DNA of 64,000 nucleotides, taken from an uncultured Campylobacterales bacterium (lineage in GTDB: Bacteria; Campylobacterota; Campylobacteria; Campylobacterales; Arcobacteraceae). The position numbers and the translations under genes are program-made. Location of the stretch: positions 366,415 through 430,414 of the forward strand of contig CANNFB010000001.1 of the NCBI GenBank assembly GCA_947503785.1. The letters run 5' to 3'. Under the pieces are notes generated by a model. It was given only the letters and a program-made list of their open reading frames with translations, had not been told where the DNA came from and did no database searches. This document shows positions 14,954 to 22,711 of the stretch, one piece after another (positions within the stretch are counted from its first letter, which is position 1; each line of letters starts with the position of its first letter).

Positions 14954-15463
14954 ATGGAAAAATTAAACATAGCAGTTGAAGAGTGGGAATTATATAACAA
15001 TGGTATTTTATTATGTACTTGGTTTGATAGTGATACAGATATTGAAACTATTAAAGAATATGTAAAAGAAGCTAAAATTACTAATGGACTAAATGGAGAT
15101 GATTTAGAACTATTTATGGCAGACTGGGAAAATGACTTTTTATCTCTTTGCTCTGAACATAGTAATATAGAAGATGTTTTTAATAAATACAATGATTTAG
15201 ATATAGATGAAGATCAACTTGAAGTATTAGAATACCTAACAAACTATTTAAACTATGATTTAGAAGATGCACTTAATAAACTTGATGATGTAGAAGTTTA
15301 TGAATGTAACTCATTTACTGAACTAGCTGAACAATTTGTAGATGAGGGATTATTTGGAGAAATACCAGAGAATATAGCAAACTATATTGATTATGAATCT
15401 ATAGGAAGAGATTTGAGTTTTGATTATGACCAATACGGGGATAAAATATATAGAGCTGCTTAA
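14954..15463 (+). CDS. ardA: ArdA-family antirestriction protein
   Basis: A 169-residue highly acidic protein (about 45 Asp plus Glu). ArdA mimics bent DNA and blocks type I restriction-modification enzymes during entry of mobile DNA. Family features are the N-terminal LYNNGILLCTWFD region, the central acidic helices (FNKYNDLDIDEDQLE) and the C-terminal NYIDYESIGRDLSFD motif. AAAGGA lies 6 bp upstream. The stop is inside a TAGAGCT/AGCTCTA hairpin without a T tract. It is at the right end of the island, opposite the Mrr nuclease on the left side. Length matches E. coli ArdA (about 166). Confidence 0.88.
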   Translation: MEKLNIAVEEWELYNNGILLCTWFDSDTDIETIKEYVKEAKITNGLNGDDLELFMADWENDFLSLCSEHSNIEDVFNKYNDLDIDEDQLEVLEYLTNYLNYDLEDALNKLDDVEVYECNSFTELAEQFVDEGLFGEIPENIANYIDYESIGRDLSFDYDQYGDKIYRAA

Positions 15464-15765
15464 AGCTCTATAACCATAGGTACTAAGGATGAAATCCAAG
15501 CTTTTTATATAGGTACCAAAATGGAAACATTATAATAAATATTATTTAAGTAAATTTTAATTAAATTCCAGATAACAAAATCGCTATTTTTTGCAAAAAA
15601 TCAACAAAAATTAGCTAAAATATGATTTAAGATTACAAAGCAATTTAAAAATATTACAAATTGTAATTTTTTTAACCACTCCTAAATTTTTACACTATCA
15701 TTCTAAAATACAAAGAATTAAACAAAAACAATATACAATCAGCACAATATTTAAAAGGTTAAAAA
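15464..15765. other. intergenic region upstream of radA with right direct repeat
   Basis: ATAGGTAC occurs twice (15477, 15510). TGGAAACATT at 15522-15531 also occurs at 5974-5983 near the left end. The right copy of the 15-bp island repeat is at 15650-15664 and overlaps the odd-centred palindrome TTACAA-A-TTGTAA (15654-15666), possibly an operator. AAAAGGTT precedes radA. No gene is seen. Confidence 0.5.
15650..15664 (+). repeat. right 15-bp direct repeat, candidate att site
   Basis: AATATTACAAATTGT is identical to 5864-5878, and the 13-mer TTTTAACCACTCC at 15670 matches the left flank (5891) with one mismatch. If these are att sites, excision would place the radA upstream region directly next to the Mrr gene. 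Confidence 0.4.
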
Positions 15766-17115
15766 ATGGCTAAGAAAAAAACATCATTATTTGAGTGTCA
15801 ACACTGTGGAGAACAAGCTACAAAATGGCTGGGAAAGTGTCCTAGTTGTGGTTCATGGGATTCATTTATAGAGTTAAACCAAGACCAACAAGAAGTGCTT
15901 AAACAAACTTCAAAAGTTAAAGATACAAATACTAAAGCTGTTCCTATTACTCAAATAAAACAAGATGATGTTGTTAGATTTTCATCTAATAACGATGAGT
16001 TAGATTTAGTTTTAGGTGGGGGAATAGTTCCAGGAAGTCTTACTTTAATAGGTGGAAGTCCAGGAGTTGGAAAGTCTACACTACTATTAAAAGTAGCAGG
16101 TTCAATTGCAACAAGTGGTAGAAAAGTACTTTATGTATCAGGGGAAGAAAGTGCTGGTCAGATAAAACTTCGTGCTGATAGACTTGATGCAAACCATGAT
16201 GATGTATATTTACTAAGTGAGATAAAACTAGAAGAGATTCAAGATGAGCTTTTAAGAGTTGATTATGATGTTGTGGTTATTGATTCTATTCAGACTATTT
16301 ACTCTTCAAACCTTACAAGTGCACCAGGGAGCGTTTCACAAGTAAGAGAGATTACTTTTGAGCTTATGAGAAAAGCAAAAGAAACAAATATTGCTATGTT
16401 TATAATTGGACATATCACAAAAGATGGAAGTATAGCTGGACCTCGTGTGTTAGAGCACATGGTTGATACTGTTTTATACTTTGAAGGAGAAGCTAGTAAA
16501 GAAATACGAATGCTTCGTGGTTTTAAAAATAGATTTGGTTCAACTTCTGAAATTGGAATCTTTGAAATGACAAATGAAGGACTAGTAAGTGCTAAAGATA
16601 TTGCATCAAAATTCTTTGATAAATCAAAAGCTCAAAGTGGCTCAGCACTTACTATTGTAATGGAAGGAAGCCGTGCTTTAATTCTTGAAGTTCAAGCTTT
16701 AGTAACAGAGAGTACAAATCCAAATCCTAAAAGAAGTGCAACAGGATTTGATGGGGCGAGATTAAATATGCTTTTAGCATTATTAGAAAAAAAGATTGAC
16801 TTACCTTTAAATCACTATGATGTTTTTGTGAATATATCTGGTGGTATTAAAATCAAAGAAAGTTCTGCAGATTTAGCAGTAGTAGCTGCTATAATTTCTT
16901 CATTTAGAGATAGACCTATTTCCAAAGAGTCTGTATTTATTGGAGAAGTTTCACTAACAGGTGAAATAAAAGATGTTTTCTCAATAGATATGAGATTAAA
17001 AGAAGCACAAGCTCAAGGTATTCAAAAGGCAGTGATTGCTCAAAAGCCAAGTATGAAGTTAAAGCTTAAGTGCTTTCCTGTAGATGAAGTGTCTAAAATG
17101 ATAGAACTATTTTAA
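15766..17115 (+). CDS. radA: DNA repair protein RadA (Sms)
   Basis: A 449-residue branch-migration ATPase that helps RecA-dependent recombination. In order: a C4 zinc finger (C11, C14, C25, C28), a RecA-like core with Walker A GGSPGVGKST (about 97-106), the RadA-specific KNRFG motif (about 255), and a C-terminal Lon-protease-like domain (about 290-449). Length is normal. It is the first housekeeping gene right of the island and is transcribed away from it. Confidence 0.96.
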   Translation: MAKKKTSLFECQHCGEQATKWLGKCPSCGSWDSFIELNQDQQEVLKQTSKVKDTNTKAVPITQIKQDDVVRFSSNNDELDLVLGGGIVPGSLTLIGGSPGVGKSTLLLKVAGSIATSGRKVLYVSGEESAGQIKLRADRLDANHDDVYLLSEIKLEEIQDELLRVDYDVVVIDSIQTIYSSNLTSAPGSVSQVREITFELMRKAKETNIAMFIIGHITKDGSIAGPRVLEHMVDTVLYFEGEASKEIRMLRGFKNRFGSTSEIGIFEMTNEGLVSAKDIASKFFDKSKAQSGSALTIVMEGSRALILEVQALVTESTNPNPKRSATGFDGARLNMLLALLEKKIDLPLNHYDVFVNISGGIKIKESSADLAVVAAIISSFRDRPISKESVFIGEVSLTGEIKDVFSIDMRLKEAQAQGIQKAVIAQKPSMKLKLKCFPVDEVSKMIELF

Positions 17116-17152
17116 AATCGTTCTATCATATAGGTTCTAAGTTTTCTATGTT

Positions 17153-17557
17153 TTACTTTGCAATTCTTTTCTTTGCACCTGACATTAATCTATCAGTTGA
17201 AACAATAGCTCTTGTATGAGTTCCTATTCCTATTTTTCCACCAGAATCAACTACTTCAATTGAAAACTTATAAAGTTTTCCTTCCATACCATCAAAAGTA
17301 GCTGTAGAAATTGCAGTATCACCTTCTAAAGTTGCAGCCAAATGAGTTACATTAACATTAACTCCAACAGATAATTCACCCTCTTTTAATAATGGTATTA
17401 ATATTTTTGCAGCCGAACACTCCATTAAGGCAACAAGTCTTGCAGTAGCAAAAACATCAGGAAAACCATCATCTTTTGAGATATTTAGATTCCTTGCTAA
17501 GTCACTGTTTTTTACTTTAAATTCTATAGTATCTTTAATTCCAATTTCTAAAGCCAT
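17153..17557 (-). CDS. FlK-like hotdog thioesterase
   Basis: A 134-residue single hotdog-fold protein resembling the FlK (fluoroacetyl-CoA thioesterase)-like family. The pattern TARLVALMECSAAKILIPLL, then VGVNVNVTHLAAT, then a GGKIGIGTHTRAIV strand, fits family members with the Thr/Glu/His set. It would hydrolyse a small acyl-CoA; the natural substrate is unknown. It is a single gene converging on radA with 37 bp between stops. Confidence 0.78.
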   Translation of the reverse strand: MALEIGIKDTIEFKVKNSDLARNLNISKDDGFPDVFATARLVALMECSAAKILIPLLKEGELSVGVNVNVTHLAATLEGDTAISTATFDGMEGKLYKFSIEVVDSGGKIGIGTHTRAIVSTDRLMSGAKKRIAK

Positions 17558-17657
17558 ATTAAGTCCTTGTATTATTCTTTTTAATATATAACTTTATTAT
17601 AATTAAACTTTTAATTTGCAAAAGTTTGATATACTCGCGAAAATTAAAAGGTAAATT

Positions 17658-18077
17658 ATGATTGATATAGAAAATAATACTTCATTTGAAATGAACACTT
17701 CTTTACTTGAAGATATTACTTCTTCTTTAACATCTAAAGATATTGAACTACTTATTGTAAATAATGATGAAATTCAAGAATTAAACAAAGAGCATAGAAA
17801 TATTGATAAAGCTACAGATGTACTAAGTTTTCCTCTAGAGTTTGATATACCTAATATGCCTTTGGGTTCTATAGTAATATCACTTGATTTTGTAGAAGAA
17901 AAAGCAAAAGAATATGCGAATACAAAAGAAGAAGAGTTTTCACTTCTTTTTATTCATGGTCTTTTACATTTACTTGGATTTGATCATGAGATTGATACAG
18001 GTGAACATAGAGAAAAAGAAGAAGAACTAATCAAACAATTTAATTTACCAAATAGCCTAATAATAAGGAATTCATAA
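17658..18077 (+). CDS. ybeY: endoribonuclease YbeY, rRNA maturation factor
   Basis: A 139-residue zinc metalloprotein with the family signature HGLLHLLGFDH (H-x3-H-x5-H, about 107-117). YbeY acts in 16S rRNA 3' processing and ribosome quality control. The stop is 1 bp before the cation exchanger start at 18079, so the two are cotranscribed. AAAAGGTAAATT precedes the ATG. Confidence 0.93.
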   Translation: MIDIENNTSFEMNTSLLEDITSSLTSKDIELLIVNNDEIQELNKEHRNIDKATDVLSFPLEFDIPNMPLGSIVISLDFVEEKAKEYANTKEEEFSLLFIHGLLHLLGFDHEIDTGEHREKEEELIKQFNLPNSLIIRNS

Positions 18078-18078
18078 A

Positions 18079-18999
18079 ATGGATATATTAATATTTGTCA
18101 TCTCAATGGCAGCACTAATTTATGGTGCTGATTTTATAATAGAACAAAGTGAGAAGATTGCATTACATTACAATATTTCAAGCTTTGTAATAGGTGCTAC
18201 ACTAATTGCTCTTGGAACTTCACTACCTGAAATGGCAGTTTCAATGTCAGCTTCGATGAAAGGAAGTGCAGATATTGCAGTCGCCAATGTAATAGGTAGT
18301 ACTATTTTTAATATCTCCTTGGTTTTAGGAGTTGTATTTTTAATAGCTAAAAAAGTGAATCCTACAAGAGATTTATTTGCAAAAGATTCAGCTTGGTCTT
18401 TATTTCCAATTTTAGCTTTTATTCTTATGGGAATTGATGGAAAAATAAACTTTGTTGATGGAATTTTATTTTTAATCTTAATGATTGGATATTTAATGTT
18501 CTTAATTTCAAGTGATTCAATTGAAGAACTAGATGAGGAACTTGTAAAAGAAAAATTTGCATGGGGAAAGACAGCTGGATTATTAGCTGTTGGATTTATT
18601 TTTGTTGTTGTAGGAGCTGATTTTGCAATTGACAGTGCATCAAATATTGCTAGAGAATTTGGTATTTCAGAATGGGTTATTGGATTGTTTTTAATTGCAT
18701 TTGGTACATCTTTACCTGAGCTTACAATTTCAGTTAAATCTGCAATGAATAACAATACTGATTTAGCAATTGGTAATATTATTGGTTCAAATGTTGCAAA
18801 CTTTACAATGGTATTAGGAGTATCTTCTTTAATAAATCCATTAAATGTAGATTTTCACGCAAACTTCTTTGATATAACAGCTGCATTTATCGCATCATTG
18901 ATGTTAGTATTTATAACGGCAAATAAACTTTATAATAAATCTGCGGGAATTGCGTTAATGGTGATTTTAGCTTTAGTAGTACAAAATAGTCTAGCTTAA
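18079..18999 (+). CDS. CaCA-family Na+/Ca2+ exchanger (YrbG-like)
   Basis: A 306-residue inner-membrane antiporter with about ten helices in two inverted repeats. Both alpha repeats are visible: GATLIALGTSLPEMAVS with GSTIFNIS in the first half, and FLIAFGTSLPELTISV with GSNVANFT in the second. An acidic loop (EELDEELVKEKF, about 151-162) joins the halves. Family members exchange calcium for sodium or protons. It follows ybeY directly. Confidence 0.9.
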   Translation: MDILIFVISMAALIYGADFIIEQSEKIALHYNISSFVIGATLIALGTSLPEMAVSMSASMKGSADIAVANVIGSTIFNISLVLGVVFLIAKKVNPTRDLFAKDSAWSLFPILAFILMGIDGKINFVDGILFLILMIGYLMFLISSDSIEELDEELVKEKFAWGKTAGLLAVGFIFVVVGADFAIDSASNIAREFGISEWVIGLFLIAFGTSLPELTISVKSAMNNNTDLAIGNIIGSNVANFTMVLGVSSLINPLNVDFHANFFDITAAFIASLMLVFITANKLYNKSAGIALMVILALVVQNSLA

Positions 19000-19009
19000 A
19001 AGCTAGACT
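18988..19009. terminator. terminator between cation exchanger and perR-like gene
   Basis: AGTCTAGCT-TAAA-AGCTAGACT, a perfect 9-bp stem overlapping the exchanger stop and followed by an AT-rich run. It serves two convergent genes. Confidence 0.65.
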
Positions 19010-19017
19010 ATAATATT

Positions 19018-19422
19018 TTATTTATTACAATTTGAACAAAGTCCATTTAAAATTAAATTCGTAGAATCAATTTTAAATTGACTTTTTGAAGCAACTTCAT
19101 TTAAAACACTTGATATATCTAAACTCATATCTTCAATATTTCCACAATCAGAACACACTAAATGAGCATGTTCTTCTTTTACTAATTCAAAAACTGACTT
19201 AGTATTTGGTATTTTTACTTCTGAAAGAAAAACCTTTTCAACCATCGCATTAATATTTTTATATATTGTTGCAAGAGAGATAGAAGGAAACTTTGTTAAT
19301 AATTTTTTATATAAATCGTCAATATTCATATGACCATTTAAATAAAGTTCTTCAACAATAGCAACCCTTTGAGGTGTTACTTTCAAATCATAATTTTTTA
19401 ATAAAATTGTATAATTTGTCAT
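19018..19422 (-). CDS. perR: Fur-family peroxide regulator (PerR-like)
   Basis: A 134-residue Fur-family repressor from the start at 19422 (AAGGAAGGG precedes it; the frame also opens at 19452). The winged helix (LKVTPQRVAIVEEL, then SLATIYKNINAMVE) precedes the dimerization domain with HAHLVCSDCG and a C-terminal CSNC, giving the two CxxC structural zinc sites. It is divergent from two desulforubrerythrins with 206 bp between, which points to PerR-type peroxide sensing rather than iron uptake control. Regulation of the neighbours is inference. Confidence 0.8.
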   Translation of the reverse strand: MTNYTILLKNYDLKVTPQRVAIVEELYLNGHMNIDDLYKKLLTKFPSISLATIYKNINAMVEKVFLSEVKIPNTKSVFELVKEEHAHLVCSDCGNIEDMSLDISSVLNEVASKSQFKIDSTNLILNGLCSNCNK

Positions 19423-19478
19423 GTTTACCCTTCCTTTTGTGAAATAATACAATATTAATCATTTATTTTCACATAATT

Positions 19479-19493
19479 TTATATTTATAATAT
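19479..19493. promoter_or_regulatory. candidate PerR box
   Basis: TTATATTTATAATAT matches the PerR consensus TTATAATNATTATAA at about 12 of 15 positions. It lies between the divergent perR-like and rubrerythrin genes. In such AT-rich sequence this is weak evidence. GGATAA-AAA-TTATCC at 19577-19591 is a second palindrome closer to the rubrerythrin start. Confidence 0.35.
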
Positions 19494-19627
19494 GTATTTA
19501 AAAAGACAGTATACCATAAAAATTTGCAGAAGAGAATAATTTTCCTTTAAGTTTAGTTTCACTATAATTCTTCAAAGGATAAAAATTATCCCTTAATAAA
19601 AATTAAACAAGAGAATAGGATTAGAAA

Positions 19628-20293
19628 ATGAAACAATATCAAACATATAAATGTAATACATGTAACTGTGAAGTAGAAGTACAAGAAGCAAATGAAACTG
19701 CAAAATTATCATGTTGTGGAACTGAAATGGAAATGATTACTGAAAACTTAACAGCAGTAAATTTAATGAAAGCATTTGCAGGTGAATCTCAAGCTAGAAA
19801 TAAATATGAATTCTTTGCAGATATTGCATTTGAAGAAGGATTACATAGAATTGCTAGATTCTTTAAAGAAGCTGCTGAAAATGAAAAGTATCACGCAATT
19901 GCAGAGTTAAAAGCTTACAACAAACTGGTTAATAACGTTGAATTAGACAGTACTGCAAAAAATATTCAATATGCAGCTGATGGTGAAAAATATGAACATG
20001 AAGAGATGTATCCAAACTTTGAAGCAATTGCAAAAGAAGAAGGTTTAAAAGAGATTGCCAGAATGTTTAAAGGTATTGGTAAAGTTGAAGTTGAGCATGA
20101 AAGAGAATACTTAGAGTTAAAAGAAGAGTTAATTAAAGAAGGATTCCTAGAATCAGACGACAAAGACGAAGAGTGGGTTTGTGAAGTATGTGGGCACGTT
20201 CATAGAGGTAAAAAACCACCAAAAGCATGTCCTTTATGTGCAGTTGAAAAAGAGTATTTCAAAAAAAGAAACAAAGACGTAACAGTAGGATAA
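19628..20293 (+). CDS. desulforubrerythrin, first copy
   Basis: A 221-residue three-domain iron protein: an N-terminal desulforedoxin-like site (CNTCNC to the SCCG pair, about 9-30), a four-helix ferritin-like diiron domain with ExxR(N)K and EYEHEE-type ligands (about 45-175), and a C-terminal rubredoxin-like site (CEVCGH and CPLC, about 188-207). This is the layout of Campylobacter jejuni Rrc, which reduces hydrogen peroxide in the cytoplasm. AATAGGATT precedes the ATG. A paralogue follows at 20354. Confidence 0.92.
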   Translation: MKQYQTYKCNTCNCEVEVQEANETAKLSCCGTEMEMITENLTAVNLMKAFAGESQARNKYEFFADIAFEEGLHRIARFFKEAAENEKYHAIAELKAYNKLVNNVELDSTAKNIQYAADGEKYEHEEMYPNFEAIAKEEGLKEIARMFKGIGKVEVEHEREYLELKEELIKEGFLESDDKDEEWVCEVCGHVHRGKKPPKACPLCAVEKEYFKKRNKDVTVG

Positions 20294-20353
20294 TTTAATA
20301 GTAATTTAATAAGATAGATTATAGAATTAACTTATAAATCATAAGGAGTATTA

Positions 20354-21007
20354 ATGAGACAGTATGAAACATATAGATGTAACAAATGTGGTAATGAAGT
20401 AGAAGTACAAAATGTAGGTGGAGGAGCACTTCACTGTTGTGGTGAAGCTATGGAAATGATTACAGAAAATTTAACTGCGGTTAATTTAATGAAAGCATTT
20501 GCTGGTGAATCAATGGCAAGAAACAAATATGAATATTTTGCAAAAATTGCACAAAAAGAAGGTTACAGAGATATTGCTGAGCACTTCCAAAGAGCTGCTG
20601 ATAATGAAAGAATGCATGCAAAGCTTGAACTTCAAATGTATAATGAAATGACTATAGGCAAAAACTTTGGAGATACTGTTGAAAACCTTAATTACGCTAT
20701 TGAAGGTGAATCTTATGAAAATGTTACTATGTACCCAGATTTTGCAGCAATTGCAAAAGATGAAGGACATAAAGAAGTAGCAAGAATCTTAGCTGGAATT
20801 GGTAAGATTGAAGTTGAACATGAAAACATGTATAGAAGTCTTTTAAAAAGACTTGAGACTGGTTCTGAACACGTAAGTGATGATCCTGAAGAAGAGTGGA
20901 TTTGTGAAGTTTGTGGCCATGTTCATAGAGGAAAAAAAGCTTTAAAAACTTGTCCTGTTTGTAAACACCCACAAGAATATCAATCAAGATTAAATTCTAA
21001 AAAATAG
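20354..21007 (+). CDS. desulforubrerythrin, second copy
   Basis: A 217-residue paralogue of the gene before it, with the same domain order: CNKCGN and HCCG, diiron four-helix bundle (MARNKYEYF, ERMHAK, KIEVEHENMY), and CEVCGH with CPVC. The two differ through the bundle, so this is an old duplication. AAGGAG precedes the ATG, 60 bp after the first copy's stop. Both probably answer to the divergent PerR-like regulator. Confidence 0.92.
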   Translation: MRQYETYRCNKCGNEVEVQNVGGGALHCCGEAMEMITENLTAVNLMKAFAGESMARNKYEYFAKIAQKEGYRDIAEHFQRAADNERMHAKLELQMYNEMTIGKNFGDTVENLNYAIEGESYENVTMYPDFAAIAKDEGHKEVARILAGIGKIEVEHENMYRSLLKRLETGSEHVSDDPEEEWICEVCGHVHRGKKALKTCPVCKHPQEYQSRLNSKK

Positions 21008-21021
21008 ACTCAATAAAATTT

Positions 21022-21050
21022 AAGTAAGAAATATTTCTTACTTACTTTTT
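21022..21050 (+). terminator. terminator after the desulforubrerythrins
   Basis: AAGTAAGAAA and TTTCTTACTT form a stem followed by TACTTTTT. It lies 15 bp after the second stop. Confidence 0.65.
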
Positions 21051-21112
21051 ATCCTTTTAGCTCACAGAAATAATATCTTTGGTAATATAAGAAAAAATTA
21101 CCGGAGAAAACT

Positions 21113-22711
21113 TTGATAAAAATACTTTTATTATGCTTTTTTGCATTAAATATTTATGCAAAAGATTTTACTATTGCTAGTTACAATGCAGAAAATTTAT
21201 TTGATTTAAAAAAACAAAATAGTGAATATAAAGAATTCATACCAAATACAGCCTCAAAATGGAATCAAAAAAACTTTAATATTAAAATCAATAATGCAGT
21301 AAAAGTTATAAAAGATATTGATGCTGATATTATTGCACTTCAAGAAATAGAAAATAGAGCTGTTATCCAACTTCTATTAAAGAAGATACCAGCTTATAAA
21401 TACTCATCATTTGTAAAATATTCAAGATCATCAGTAGGAGTGGGGTTTTTATCTAAAATCAAAATCAAAGATAATAGGCAAATTGATGTGAAATTTACAA
21501 ATAAAATATTTAGACCTATTTTAGAAACAACTTTTGAACTAGAAAATAAAGAATTCAAAATCTTTAATAATCACTGGCCTTCAAAAAGAATAGCCGAAAG
21601 TTATAGAGTAAAGTTTGCAAAAAAACTTCAAGATAGACTTTCAAAACTTCCACGGGATTATGATTATATTTTAGTTGGAGATTTTAATTCTAACTATGAT
21701 GAAGATAGAAGTTTCAAATATAATAAAAAACTAAATAACACTTCAGGAATCACTGGAATAAACCAAGTTTTAAATACAACAGTAGGAAATAAATATATAA
21801 CTTACGATGATGTATTAAAGCAAAAAAGAAAAGTACATTTTAACCTGTGGTTAGACCTTCCATCAAATGATAGATTTTCAAACAAGTATAGAACACAAAG
21901 CAATACTCCTGATAATATCATTCTATCCCCTGCACTTTTAGATAGTAAAAATATTTCATATATTCATAACTCATTTAAAGTTTTTAAACCAAACTATCTT
22001 TATAGAAACAACAAAGTTTTAAGATGGCAAATGAAAGGTTCAAAATACAATAAAGTTCATGTAGGTGCTGGATATTCTGATCACTTGCCAATTTACGCTA
22101 AATTTTCAACTTCAAAAGAAAAAACAAATCCAATAAAAGAGATTAAAAAAAATAGTAAAAAAGAACTAAACAAAATTAGTGATTTATATACTAAAATGAA
22201 ATTAATACAACCTGCAATTATAAAAAATGCCGTTGTTATTTACAAAAGTAAAACAGGTGCAATTATAAAACAAAAAAATGAGCGTGCTATTTATATTTAT
22301 AAACATGCACAAGAGTTAAAATTAGGATATTCCTATACTTTACAAATCAATGAGATTGTTGATTATAATGGATTAAAAGAAGTTGATTCATTTTCAGTGT
22401 TAGAAGAAAATGGTAGATTTAAAAACTATAGATCATTGTTTATAAACGCAAAGAAAAATGATATTTTAAATCCAAGTAATCAAAATGAAATAGCTTTCAA
22501 TCTAAAAGGTACAGTTAAAAAAAGAAAACTTTATATAGATGATTCAAATAGTATGTTAAAAGGCAAATCAATAAAACTTTTTGCCAAAAACAAACAAGAT
22601 TTGCCAAAAGACAAGGAAACTATAACTTTTAAGAGCGCTCATATTGGAGTATATAGAGGAAATCCTCAAATACTTATACATTCAAGTTCAGATTATAAAG
22701 TAGGAAATTAA
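21113..22711 (+). CDS. exported endonuclease/exonuclease/phosphatase-family protein
   Basis: A 532-residue protein starting at TTG (GGAG 7 bp upstream), with a signal peptide (MIKILLLCFFALNIYA). The DNase I-like fold is shown by ASYNAENLFD, ALQEIENR, VGDFNSNYDED and YSDHLPIYAKF, giving the metal and catalytic His/Asp residues. The last 150 residues form a basic beta-rich extension resembling an OB-like domain. A secreted nuclease or phosphodiesterase is likely, perhaps for extracellular DNA; the substrate is not known. It overlaps murJ by one base. Confidence 0.82.
   Translation: MIKILLLCFFALNIYAKDFTIASYNAENLFDLKKQNSEYKEFIPNTASKWNQKNFNIKINNAVKVIKDIDADIIALQEIENRAVIQLLLKKIPAYKYSSFVKYSRSSVGVGFLSKIKIKDNRQIDVKFTNKIFRPILETTFELENKEFKIFNNHWPSKRIAESYRVKFAKKLQDRLSKLPRDYDYILVGDFNSNYDEDRSFKYNKKLNNTSGITGINQVLNTTVGNKYITYDDVLKQKRKVHFNLWLDLPSNDRFSNKYRTQSNTPDNIILSPALLDSKNISYIHNSFKVFKPNYLYRNNKVLRWQMKGSKYNKVHVGAGYSDHLPIYAKFSTSKEKTNPIKEIKKNSKKELNKISDLYTKMKLIQPAIIKNAVVIYKSKTGAIIKQKNERAIYIYKHAQELKLGYSYTLQINEIVDYNGLKEVDSFSVLEENGRFKNYRSLFINAKKNDILNPSNQNEIAFNLKGTVKKRKLYIDDSNSMLKGKSIKLFAKNKQDLPKDKETITFKSAHIGVYRGNPQILIHSSSDYKVGN

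Larger units (their letters stand above)
5864..15664. mobile_element. putative 9.8-kb mobilizable island carrying an integron
   Basis: The stretch between the two direct repeats holds an integrase at its left end, an HUH Rep-like protein, a MobV-like relaxase with an oriT candidate, several unrecognised small genes, a ribbon-helix-helix protein, an integron with two cassettes and an ArdA antirestriction gene. The flanking genes on the right (radA onward) are housekeeping. There are no coupling-protein or type IV secretion genes, so it would be mobilized rather than self-transmissible. The outer ends are an inference from the repeats; an alternative is that the relaxase element (about 5.9-11.4 kb) and the integron are two separate arrivals. 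Confidence 0.5.

Noticed and set aside
5974..15531. TGGAAACATT at both 5974 and 15522 as alternative island ends
   Set aside because: Only 10 bp with no further similarity, and the order relative to the 15-bp repeats is reversed on the two sides; the longer repeat is the better candidate.
18168..18755. 195-residue minus-strand reading frame
   Set aside because: Antisense to the conserved cation exchanger; its serine/isoleucine-rich translation is a shadow of that gene.
20510..20987. Two minus-strand reading frames over the second desulforubrerythrin
   Set aside because: Antisense shadows with biased translation; the plus-strand gene is certain.
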